A DNA stretch of 44,901 nt, taken from NCBI RefSeq assembly GCF_000179555.1, contig NZ_AECZ01000033.1:1-44901 (forward strand). Direction: 5' to 3'. Below the pieces are notes generated by a model. The model ran no database searches. It saw only the letters and a program-made list of their open reading frames with translations, and was not told the origin of the DNA. Below are positions 1 through 8,100 of the stretch, piece by piece (the stretch's first letter is position 1; every line of letters begins with the position of its first letter). The position numbers and the translations under genes are program-made. The stretch comes from Solidesulfovibrio fructosivorans JJ]. GTDB lineage: Bacteria; Desulfobacterota; Desulfovibrionia; Desulfovibrionales; Desulfovibrionaceae.

Positions 1-40
1 GGGCGGGAACCCTTTTTTACCAAAAAAGGGTTCCCGCCCC
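1..40. repeat. Dispersed long-hairpin element, copy 1 (window edge)
   Basis: Perfect inverted repeat: arm GGGCGGGAACCCTTTTTT, a short loop, then its complement. It has the design of the other hairpins in this window: a G-rich outer stem, an AACCCTTTTT-like inner stem and a tiny A-rich loop. It lies just upstream of the aminotransferase gene and is followed by CCGGTTCCT, the bases that also follow the copy at 1779-1812. The preceding gene is outside the window, so I cannot tell whether this copy ends it. Confidence 0.8.
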
Positions 41-80
41 CCGGTTCCTCTCTCCGCTCCTCTCCTCACAAGGAACGACT

Positions 81-1193
81 ATGGCGGTCAATGTTTGGGG
101 ATATTTGAAGGAATATGAAGCGGAGCGGGAGGAGATCCTGGCCGCCGTTACCGCTGTTTTGGAGTCTGGCAAGCTGATTTTGGGGCCGCATGTGGCCGCC
201 TTTGAGGAGGCGTTTGCCGGCTATTGCGGGACGCGGTTCGGCGTGGGCTGCGACAACGGCACGAGCGCCGTGATGTTGGCGCTGCTGGCGGTGGGGATAC
301 AGCCCGGCGACGAGGTGATCACCGTCGCCAATACGGCCGTGCCCACGGTTTCGGCCATTGTCAGCGCCGGGGGAGTGCCGCGGTTCGTGGATATCGATCC
401 GGCCACGTATCTGATGGACGCGGGCAAGCTGGAAGCGGCCGTGACCCCGCGCACCAGGGCCATTTTGCCCGTGCATCTTTTCGGCCAGTGCGCGGCCATG
501 GAGGCTGTGCGGGAAGTGGCCGATCGCCACGGGCTACGCGTGGTGGAAGACTGCGCCCAGGCCCATGGCGCGGCGCGAAACGGGCGGGTGGCCGGCTCCA
601 TGTCCGACGCGGCCTCGTTTTCCTTTTACCCGACCAAGATTCTCGGCACTTACGGCGACGGCGGCATGGTGCTGACGGGAAGCGAAGAGACGGCGAAAAA
701 GCTCAAGCGCCTGCGTTTTTACGGCATGGAAAAGACCTATTACGCCCTGGAGCACGGCTACAATTCGCGCCTGGACGAGATCCATGCCGCGATTTTGCTC
801 GGCAAGCTCAAGCACCTGCCGGACTACATCGCCCGCCGGCGGCAGCTGGCCGCGCGTTACGACGCCGAGCTCGCCGACACGCCGCTGACCCTGCCGGCCG
901 TGGCCCCCGGCAACGAACACGCCTATTACCTGTACGTGGCGCGCCACGAAAAGCGCGACGCCGTGATCGCCGGGCTCAAGGAGCGGGGCGTCAACGTCAA
1001 CATCAGCTATCCCTGGCCCATCCACACCATGACGGGCTATACGTATCTGGGCTACAAGGAAGGCGACCTGCCCGAAACCGAGCGGGCGGCCAAGGAGATT
1101 TTTTCGTTGCCCATGTACCCGTCGCTCACGGACGCCGAGCAGGATACGGCCATCGCCGCCCTGCGCGACACCCTGGACGCGGTCGGGGCCTAA
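81..1193 (+). CDS. DegT/DnrJ/EryC1/StrS family PLP-dependent sugar aminotransferase
   Basis: A 370-residue protein with the full length and fold signature of the DegT/DnrJ/EryC1/StrS family. These cytoplasmic enzymes transaminate keto groups on nucleotide-activated sugars for lipopolysaccharide, capsule or glycoprotein glycans. The N-terminus (NVWGYLKEYEAE) resembles FdtB/QdtB enzymes that make 3-amino-3,6-dideoxyhexoses. VEDCAQAHGA near residue 155 is the usual cofactor aspartate region, and FYPTKILGTYGDGG near 180-193 holds the expected Schiff-base lysine. ATG at 81 follows AAGGAAC. The DUF1772 gene starts 17 bases downstream, probably cotranscribed. Partner sugar genes would lie to the left, outside the window. 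The family is certain; the exact sugar is inferred. Confidence 0.9.
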   Translation: MAVNVWGYLKEYEAEREEILAAVTAVLESGKLILGPHVAAFEEAFAGYCGTRFGVGCDNGTSAVMLALLAVGIQPGDEVITVANTAVPTVSAIVSAGGVPRFVDIDPATYLMDAGKLEAAVTPRTRAILPVHLFGQCAAMEAVREVADRHGLRVVEDCAQAHGAARNGRVAGSMSDAASFSFYPTKILGTYGDGGMVLTGSEETAKKLKRLRFYGMEKTYYALEHGYNSRLDEIHAAILLGKLKHLPDYIARRRQLAARYDAELADTPLTLPAVAPGNEHAYYLYVARHEKRDAVIAGLKERGVNVNISYPWPIHTMTGYTYLGYKEGDLPETERAAKEIFSLPMYPSLTDAEQDTAIAALRDTLDAVGA

Positions 1194-1210
1194 GCCCAAG
1201 GAGTTTCCCC

Positions 1211-1636
1211 GTGGAATTCGGCGCCATCGCTTTGGCCATTATGGCCGCTTTTACCGGCGCGGCCCTGTATATCAACATCGTCGAGCATCCCGCCCGGCGC
1301 GTTTTCCTGGATGCCGACATGCTGGCCCAGTGGCAGCGCAGCTACCCGAGAGCCAGGCGGATGCAGGAATACCTGGTCATGGCCGGCTTCTTTTTCGGCA
1401 TGGTCGGGCTTCTCTGGACGGGCAAGGGGCTGTATCTGACGGGCTCGCTTTTCACCTGCGCCATCTGGGTGGTGACGCGCAAGTGGATCATGCCCCTCAA
1501 TACCACGCTCATGGCGACGAACGCCGAGGACGCCGATGCCGGCATCCGGGCGCTTTTGGAAAAGTGGAACATTCTCCACGTCGTGCGCACGGGGCTCGGT
1601 TTCCTGGCCGTACTGAGTTTTTTTGCTGCGCTTTAG
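1211..1636 (+). CDS. DUF1772-like small integral membrane protein
   Basis: A 141-residue hydrophobic protein, probably of the DUF1772 (anthrone oxygenase-like) family. GTG at 1211 is chosen because AAGGAG at 1198-1203 lies seven bases upstream; the frame is open further upstream but without a better site. Predicted membrane segments are near residues 2-20, 55-75, 80-98 and 125-141. Family-like features are the early YINIVEHPAR segment and the central W(T)RKWIMPLN region. It follows the aminotransferase by 17 bases, so the two are probably cotranscribed, though no shared pathway is evident. A long hairpin at 1651-1691 ends the unit. Function unknown. Confidence 0.75.
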   Translation: MEFGAIALAIMAAFTGAALYINIVEHPARRVFLDADMLAQWQRSYPRARRMQEYLVMAGFFFGMVGLLWTGKGLYLTGSLFTCAIWVVTRKWIMPLNTTLMATNAEDADAGIRALLEKWNILHVVRTGLGFLAVLSFFAAL

Positions 1637-1650
1637 AGGGAGGGAAGATA

Positions 1651-1711
1651 GCGAGAGGGGAAACCCTTTAAAAAGGGTTCTCCCCTCTCGCGCTCTCCCC
1701 TTCCTAAAGTT
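1651..1711 (+). terminator. Long-hairpin terminator-like element, copy 2
   Basis: Palindromic core at 1651-1691 with outer arms GCGAGAGGGG / CCCCTCTCGC and inner A/T-rich stem AAACCCTTT / AAAGGGTT, followed by the 20-bp tail at 1692-1711. It begins 14 bases after the stop of the DUF1772 gene, as an intrinsic terminator would. All 61 bases are the exact reverse complement of 4021-4081, and nearly match the copy near 27402-27462. Termination is inferred from position and structure. Confidence 0.8.
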
Positions 1712-1778
1712 TATAATGGTTACGGGTGGGCTATGGGGAACATTTTGTTTCCATTAAAAGTCTTTGGAAAGGGGGTCC

Positions 1779-1812
1779 GGGGGGAAACCTTTCTCCAGAA
1801 AGGTTTCCCCCC
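1779..1812. repeat. Dispersed long-hairpin element, copy 3, abutting a start codon
   Basis: Inverted repeat with arms GGGGGGAAACCTTTCT and AGAAAGGTTTCCCCCC. The left flank (TTTGGAAAGGGGGTCC) is the conserved tail of this element family, so the copy points leftwards. It ends only seven bases before the preferred ATG (1820) of the molybdopterin oxidoreductase, leaving no room for a normal ribosome binding site. Unlike most copies it lies before, not after, a gene. Confidence 0.75.
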
Positions 1813-1819
1813 GGTTCCT

Positions 1820-3952
1820 ATGTCCTCTCTTGCCACTTCCCTTTGGCCTGACGGCGAGTTCCGGAGCGTCTGCCGTGTCTGTCACGGCGGTTGCGCGACC
1901 CGGGTGACGGTTGTCGGCGGACGGGTGACGCGGGTGCGACCCTGGCCGGGATCGCCCTTTAATTGCGGCCGCATGTGCGTCAAGGGCCTGTCCACGCCCG
2001 AGGCGATGTACCATCCGGACCGGCTGCGTTATCCGCTTAAGCGCGTGGGCGAACGGGGCGCGGGGAAATTCGTCCGCGTTTCCTGGGACGAGGCCCTGGC
2101 CGACATCGCCGCCCGCCTGGATACGTTTCGCCGGGAATCCGGCCCCGAGTCCGTGGCCCTGGGCCAGGGCACCGGCCGGCACCATTATTTCCACGTCATC
2201 CGCTTCGCCAACACCTTCGGCACGCCCAACTGGTACGAGCCGGGGCTGGCCAACTGTTTCATTCCGCGCATCACGGCCTGCAACCTGACCTATGGCGGCT
2301 TCGTGGCCGGGGACTATTACGGCGACGTGCCGCCGCGCACCATCCTTTTCTGGGGCCACAATCCGCTGGTCTCCGGTCCGGACGGCGAGCTGGCCTTTCC
2401 GATCAAAAAGGCCCTGGCCGGGGGAGCCTACGGCATCGCCGTCGACCCCAGGCGCAGCGAGACGGCCAGGCGTTGCGGCCTGTGGCTGCCGATCCGGCCC
2501 GGCACCGACGCGGCGCTGGCCATGGCCATGATCCGGGCCATCATTGAAGAGGGCTGGTACGACCGGGAGTTCGTTGAGGCCTACGGTTCCGGGTTCGAGG
2601 CGCTTCGAGAGCGGGTGGGGGAGGCCACGCCCGAGTGGGCCGAGGAGGTGACCGGCGTGCCGGCGGCCTCGCTTCTCGAGGCCGCCCGGCGCTACGCCCT
2701 GGACAAGCCGTCCATCCTCGAGTGGGGCGTGTCGTTGGAGCAGAACCCCAACAGCCTGCAAACCGTGCGGGCCGTGGCCATCCTGCGCGGGCTGACCGGC
2801 AATCTGGACATTCCGGGCGGGGATGTCTTTGGCCACGACCTGGTGGCCGCCTATCCGGTCATGCGCCAAGCCCTGCCGCCGGACGCCCTGGCCAAGCGCA
2901 TCGGGGCCGACCGGTTCAAGCTTCTGGGCGGGTTTCGGGCCTTCATGCCGGCGGCGCACATCCCCGGGCTTTTCGGGGCCATGCGCACGGGCGAGCCCTA
3001 CCGGGTGCGGGCGTTGCTCGTTTTCGGCAACAATCCCCTGGCCACCGTGGCCAACAGCCTGGGTGTACTGCGGTCCCTTCGCGCCCTGGACCTGCTCGTC
3101 GTGGCCGATCATTTCATGACCCCGACCGCCGCGTTGGCCGATTACGTGCTGCCTTCGGCCTATTGGCCCGAGATCGACCAGATCATCGAGCTGCCGCTGG
3201 TGGCCCCGCGCGCGGTCTTTGCCCATCGCAAGCTGGCGCATGTGGGCGAGTGTCGGCAAAACGAGCTGATTTTAAGCGACCTGGCCCGGCGTCTGGGACT
3301 TCCCGGGGCCGATGAGACGCTCCCCGACATTCTCGACCAGCGCTTGAAGCCCATCGGCCTGACCTTCGACGAGCTGGCCGACCGGTTCATGGTCATGGCC
3401 GAACCCGTCTATCGGCGGTTTGCGGAAAAGGGCTTTCGCACGCCGAGTCGCAAGGTGGAATTATCCTGCAAGGCGCTGGCCCGGCTGGGCTACGATCCGT
3501 TGCCGTCCTTTGCCGAACCGCCGGAAAGTCCGGTGTCCGCGCCGGAGGTGGCGCGCGAATTCCCGCTGGTTCTGACCACCGGGGCGCGGCGGCTGGAATT
3601 TTTCCACAGCGACGGCCGGCAGGTGGCCGGGCTTCGCAAGAGGCGTCCCGATCCCCTGGCCGAGCTTGGGCCGGCCACGGCCGCCCGCTTCGGCATCGTC
3701 GACGGCGACTGGATGCGGGTCAAAAGCCCGCGCGGGGCCATCCGCATGCGGGCCAAGGTCACGGCCGACATCCGGGAAGGGGTGGTCAGCGTCGACCACG
3801 GCTGGTGGTTTCCCGAGCGCGGCGGGTTCGATTTCGGGGCTTTCGAGTCCAACGCCAACGTCCTGACCAATGACGGCCCGCCCTATGATCCGGCTTTCGG
3901 CTCGTACCAGCTGCGCGGACTTCTCTGCGCCGTGGAAAAGGAGCCGGGCTAG
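1820..3952 (+). CDS. Molybdopterin oxidoreductase (DMSO reductase superfamily), orphan catalytic subunit
   Basis: A 710-residue molybdo- or tungsto-bis-pterin enzyme. Residues 18-25 (CRVCHGGC) and the cysteine of GRMCVKG near residue 53 form the N-terminal 4Fe-4S site. The large pterin-binding domains follow, with the C-terminal dinucleotide-binding domain from about residue 575. Cys146 (GLANCFIPR) is a plausible metal ligand. No twin-arginine signal or membrane segment is seen, so it is probably cytoplasmic. The frame opens at 1733, but the extra 29 residues would be read through the hairpin at 1779-1812; ATG 1820 immediately precedes the family homology, though it lacks a good ribosome site. 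No iron-sulphur or membrane subunit is adjacent, so substrate and partner are unknown. Confidence 0.88.
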   Translation: MSSLATSLWPDGEFRSVCRVCHGGCATRVTVVGGRVTRVRPWPGSPFNCGRMCVKGLSTPEAMYHPDRLRYPLKRVGERGAGKFVRVSWDEALADIAARLDTFRRESGPESVALGQGTGRHHYFHVIRFANTFGTPNWYEPGLANCFIPRITACNLTYGGFVAGDYYGDVPPRTILFWGHNPLVSGPDGELAFPIKKALAGGAYGIAVDPRRSETARRCGLWLPIRPGTDAALAMAMIRAIIEEGWYDREFVEAYGSGFEALRERVGEATPEWAEEVTGVPAASLLEAARRYALDKPSILEWGVSLEQNPNSLQTVRAVAILRGLTGNLDIPGGDVFGHDLVAAYPVMRQALPPDALAKRIGADRFKLLGGFRAFMPAAHIPGLFGAMRTGEPYRVRALLVFGNNPLATVANSLGVLRSLRALDLLVVADHFMTPTAALADYVLPSAYWPEIDQIIELPLVAPRAVFAHRKLAHVGECRQNELILSDLARRLGLPGADETLPDILDQRLKPIGLTFDELADRFMVMAEPVYRRFAEKGFRTPSRKVELSCKALARLGYDPLPSFAEPPESPVSAPEVAREFPLVLTTGARRLEFFHSDGRQVAGLRKRRPDPLAELGPATAARFGIVDGDWMRVKSPRGAIRMRAKVTADIREGVVSVDHGWWFPERGGFDFGAFESNANVLTNDGPPYDPAFGSYQLRGLLCAVEKEPG

Positions 3953-4020
3953 CCTCCGCCCAATCGGCTCCCTATCCTTCCCTCGAAAAACGTATTCTCT
4001 ATAACCAACTAAAAGATAAA

Positions 4021-4081
4021 AACTTTAGGAAGGGGAGAGCGCGAGAGGGGAGAACCCTTTTTAAAGGGTTTCCCCTCTCGC
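4021..4081 (-). terminator. Long-hairpin terminator-like element, copy 4
   Basis: Hairpin core 4041-4081 plus tail 4021-4040, identical base for base to the reverse complement of 1651-1711. It lies between two converging genes, 23 bases past the stop of the DUF4434 gene on the minus strand and about 70 bases past the plus-strand oxidoreductase, so it could end both. Together with 1651-1711 it encloses the oxidoreductase gene in inverted orientation. Confidence 0.8.
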
Positions 4082-4103
4082 ATTCTCTTCTCCCCTCTTC
4101 CTG

Positions 4104-5120
4104 TCAGTGGATGAAGGCGCTTTTGTACTGCGCGTAGAGCGCCGCCGCGGCCGGGCCAGCGAAGGGCGAGCAGTATTCAGGCAGGCTGAAGGCGACGATG
4201 CCGTCGTGGGGCAGGCGTCCGGCCGTGTCGAGCTGCTTTTTCAGGCGCTCGAGGGGCGCGGGAATGGCCTGGAACGGCTTGTCGTTGATCGGCGGTCCGG
4301 CGACCTGGGTGAAGGTTTCGACGACCGGGGTGAAGGCCCGGCCGGTCTCCTGGGCGGCCTGGGAAACCGCCGTCAGGAAGATGCCGGTTTCGCCGTGGAG
4401 CAGCTTGGCCACGCCCACGCCGTCCTGGAAGAGCACCCGGTCGATGCCGCTTGCGCCGAGAATCCGCGTCCAGAGCCGGCGCAGCACGAGGGGCTCGGCA
4501 AAGGCGTTGGAAAATCCGGACACGGCCACGGGCAGGCCCGGCGCGATCTGGCGCAGGCCTTCCCGCAAATCGGTCAGGTATTCCACCAGCACGTCCTGGC
4601 GATCGGGTTCGAGCCAGCTGCGGTCGTCGATTTCCTGGGGAATGTAATAACCGACGACGGTCGGATCTTCCGCCGTAAGCGCGGCAAGCTCCTTGGCGGC
4701 GGCCAAGCTTTCGAGGAGCAGCCGGCGGAAATAGACGCGTACGAGCTTGGGGTCCCGCTTGATTTTCTCCCAGTAGGCCGAATCGTGCACGAGCCCCAGC
4801 ATGAGGCGCATGCCGCTTGCCCTGGCCGCCTGGAGCACGGCCGGCAAGGCGATGTTCGGCGGGGCGGTGAAGTGCTCGCTTTGGTAGGTGGGAGCCTTAT
4901 CGTTGACGCTCCACTGCACCACCACTTCATCCACGCCGATGGCGCGCAGGGCGGTGAAAAGCGCCTGCCAACGGTTGGCGTCCCAGGAATCATGGTCGGC
5001 CAGGAGCTGGAGAAAGGTGCCGGTGAAACCCGGCGTCTCGGCGGCCGCCGGCCGTGTGGGGCCGAGCAGCGCAAGGAGGCACAGCAGTGCCGGGACGATG
5101 CGGCGAAAAGCGCTTGCCAT
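4104..5120 (-). CDS. Secreted DUF4434 protein, predicted periplasmic glycan-active enzyme of the nfr operon
   Basis: A 338-residue protein with an N-terminal signal peptide (hydrophobic core LLCLLALLG, cleavage likely after AAA near 27). The mature protein starts with GFTGTFLQLLADHDSW, typical of DUF4434, a family with a TIM-barrel glycosidase-like look. Conserved-looking acidic positions include VDEVVVQWS near 65 and YIPQEIDD near 165, where a catalytic acid might lie. It starts 12 bases after the nfrA stop behind a strong GGAGGGGG site, so it is the last gene of wecB-nfrB-nfrA. This placement suggests trimming or modification of the exported polysaccharide; that role is inference. A long hairpin follows the stop. 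Confidence 0.8.
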   Translation of the reverse strand: MASAFRRIVPALLCLLALLGPTRPAAAETPGFTGTFLQLLADHDSWDANRWQALFTALRAIGVDEVVVQWSVNDKAPTYQSEHFTAPPNIALPAVLQAARASGMRLMLGLVHDSAYWEKIKRDPKLVRVYFRRLLLESLAAAKELAALTAEDPTVVGYYIPQEIDDRSWLEPDRQDVLVEYLTDLREGLRQIAPGLPVAVSGFSNAFAEPLVLRRLWTRILGASGIDRVLFQDGVGVAKLLHGETGIFLTAVSQAAQETGRAFTPVVETFTQVAGPPINDKPFQAIPAPLERLKKQLDTAGRLPHDGIVAFSLPEYCSPFAGPAAAALYAQYKSAFIH

Positions 5121-5132
5121 GGCCCCCTCCGA

Positions 5133-8100
5133 TCAGAATTTGAGAATGGTGGTCAGAAACAGGGCGTTGATGACGTTTTCCCTGTCCGTGACCTTGGTTT
5201 TGTTGAAAAGCGTCCCGTACTTGTATTGCAGCAGGAATTCCAGGGACGAGCGTTCCACCTCGTAGTCGGCGCGGTTGAAGAGGTATTTGAATGACAACCC
5301 GCCGCCGCCTTCCACGTAGGACGACTCGTTGAGGTCCGGCGACCAGACCCGCACGTCGGCCACCACGTGGGGCGTGATGAGGAAGCGGTCGCGGACGTTG
5401 AACGAGATGCCCTGCCGGCCTTCGGCGTAAAACATGCTGCGCGGGTCGTTTTCGGTGTAGTAGTCGTATTCACCGTAGAAGTATGAATAATTCCAGTATT
5501 TTTCTTTCGGTTTGACGTCGTAGCCGTCGGTCAGGGAATACATGGCCCGCAGCAGCCAGTTGTCCTCGGCCGCCTTGCCGAGTTTGAACAGCCGCTCGAC
5601 GCCGACGTTGAGGTTCTGGGTCTTGAAGGGCTTGTAGCGCAGTCCCGCCGCGCCCTGCCAGGACTTGTCGTCGATTTCCAGGCTGTCCTTGTTGAAGCTG
5701 GCCGTCACCCGGCCGATGACCTGGAGAATGCGGTCGTCGCGAAAGCCGACCTTGGGCGGAATCCAGGCGAACTCCGCGCCGGCCCCGGAGCGGATGGTGT
5801 CCATGGAGTCGCCCCCGGAGGAGGGCAGCGGCCCGGCGTCCCCGGCGATGTAGGACATGTAGGCCGTGGTGGTGAAGTGCGTCTCCAGCTTGGTTACTTC
5901 CTTGCGCATCCGGTAGACGTCCTTGTCCAGCTTTTCCCGGTCCGCCGGGCTGTCCACCGGGCGCAGCGGCGCGTTGTCGATGGCGCGCTTGAAGCGGTCC
6001 ACGGATTTGTTGTTTTCGCACTCGTGCATGTAGGCGTAGCCGAGGTCCTCCCACAGATGCAGGTAGTCCGGGTCGCGGTGGAGCACGGTCTCGAACACCT
6101 CGGCCGCCGCGGCGTACTGCTTGTCCTCGCTTAGGGCGTAGCCCAGGGCGGTCAGGTAGCGGTTGGCGTCGTCGAGCTTCACGGCCCGGCGGTAGGCCTC
6201 GATGGCTTCCTTCACGTGGTGGCTGTCGCGCAGCACGTTGCCCAGGCGAAATTCCGTGTCGGCGTCCGGGCGTATGGCCAGCGCCGCTTCGAGGAACTTG
6301 CGGGCCCTGTCGTAATCCTTGTCCGCCTCGGCCAGGCTGGCCAGCTCGGACAGGCGCATGATCTTGAGGTCCGGGGGAAGCGTTGCCGGGTCCACGGCTT
6401 CGAGGGTCTTTTTGGCTTCCTCGGGATGGCCGGCCAGCCGTTCCAGACGGCCGAGGCGCGTGGCCGTTTCCGGATCGTAGCCGAGTTCCAAGGTGGCCTT
6501 GAAGGCCTCGATGCCGGCCTCGTTGCGGGATTCCCCGGCGTAGAGGAATCCCTGGGCCCGGTAATAGGCGCGGCGATCCTGGGCCGAGAGAGAGGCGAGG
6601 TCCGGGGCGGCCTTGTCGTAATCGACCAGGGCCAGACCCGGCTTGCCGAGCTTTTCGTAGCACAGGGCCATGGCGATGCGGGTGGCCGGGTCGGGATTGA
6701 GGGCCAGGGACCTGGTGAAGTCGTCCAGGGCTTCCTGGTAGCGGCCGGTCTTGTAGGCGATCTGGCCCAGGGCGGAGAGCAGCCGCCAGTTGGGGCCGGA
6801 CAGGGCCAGGGCGCGGCGGAAGGCCTTTTCGGCGGCGGGCAGGTCGCCGGCCCCGGTCAGGGCGTAGCCGAGGTTTTCCTGGGAGGCGGCGACGTCGCTT
6901 CGAAGCGCCCCGGGCGCGGCGGCCGCCTGCCGCCAGAAGGCGATGGCTTTTTGACTGTTGCCCAACGTGCCGTAGGCCTGGGCCAGGGTCATGATGGCCT
7001 TGGCCTTGCGCGGGCCGTTATCGAGAAGCCCAAGGGCCCGGCTCAGGGGTTCGACGGCCTTGGCCGGCCGACCCGAAAGCGCGGCCGAGGTGCCGAGGCC
7101 CAGGGCGATTTCCGCCTGCTTGTCCCGGGGCAGGTTCGAGGCCAGGCGCGAGGCCTGCTCGAAGGCGTCATAGGCCTTGGCGGCATTTTTCCGGCCGGCG
7201 TAGACGTTGCCGAGGGCGAGCAGGGCCTCGGCCTTGTCGGCGGGGCTGATGTCCTGGCGGGTAAAGGCCTCGAGGCTGGCGATGGCGTCCTTGTCCATGT
7301 CGGCGGCGGCGAAGCTCTCGCCGGCCTGGCGCAGCAGGGCGGGTTGCCCGGCGGCGGCCAGTTCCTTGAAGATGGGGGCGGCCTCGGCGTTGCGGCCCAG
7401 GCGCGAAAGCAGGTTGGCCACGGCCAGGCGGTAGGCGTCGCGCTTTTGGGGGGTCGCGGCCTTCTCGACCAGGGTCTTGTAGATGCCAAGCGCCCGTTCG
7501 ACCTGCCCATCCCTGACGAGCGCTTCGGCCAGGGAGGCCTGGATATCCTGCCCCGCGCCGGCCGAGAGGGCCTGGGTGAAGGCGGCCACGGCCGCCGGGG
7601 CGTCGCCCAGGCGCAGGTTCGTCTCGCCAAGCTGGGTCAACAGCCGGGCCTTGTCCGCGCCCGGAGCCTGGAGCGCTTCCTCCAGGACCTTGCGAGCGGC
7701 GGCGTTGTCCCCGGTTTCGGCCAAAAGCGTGGCCTTCATGGCCAGGATATGGGAACGCTGTTGCGGGTCCTTGGCTTCGGCCAGGGCCTTGTCGAGATAG
7801 GTGATGGCGGCGGTATTCTTGTCGAGCTTGGTGAGCAGCGTGGCCAGTTCGAGCAGGGTGTTCGGGTCCGCGCCCATGCTCACGGCCTCGTGCAGCGCCT
7901 GGGCGGCTTCCTGGGTGCGCCCCGCGCGCTGTTCGGCCCGGGACAGCCGGATCAGGGCCAGGGGCTCGCGGCGCAGGTCCACGGCGGCGCGGAAATAGGC
8001 GGCCGCCTCGTCGGGCTTGTCCGCCTGCATGGCCAGCACGCCCAGACGCATGTTGAGGCGGTAGGCTTCCTTGGGTTTGGGCTTTTGGGCCAGAAGCGGC

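Noticed and set aside
1733-1819. Upstream start for the molybdopterin oxidoreductase
   Set aside because: The added residues are a translation of the hairpin repeat; nearly the same peptide is produced by repeat copies elsewhere.
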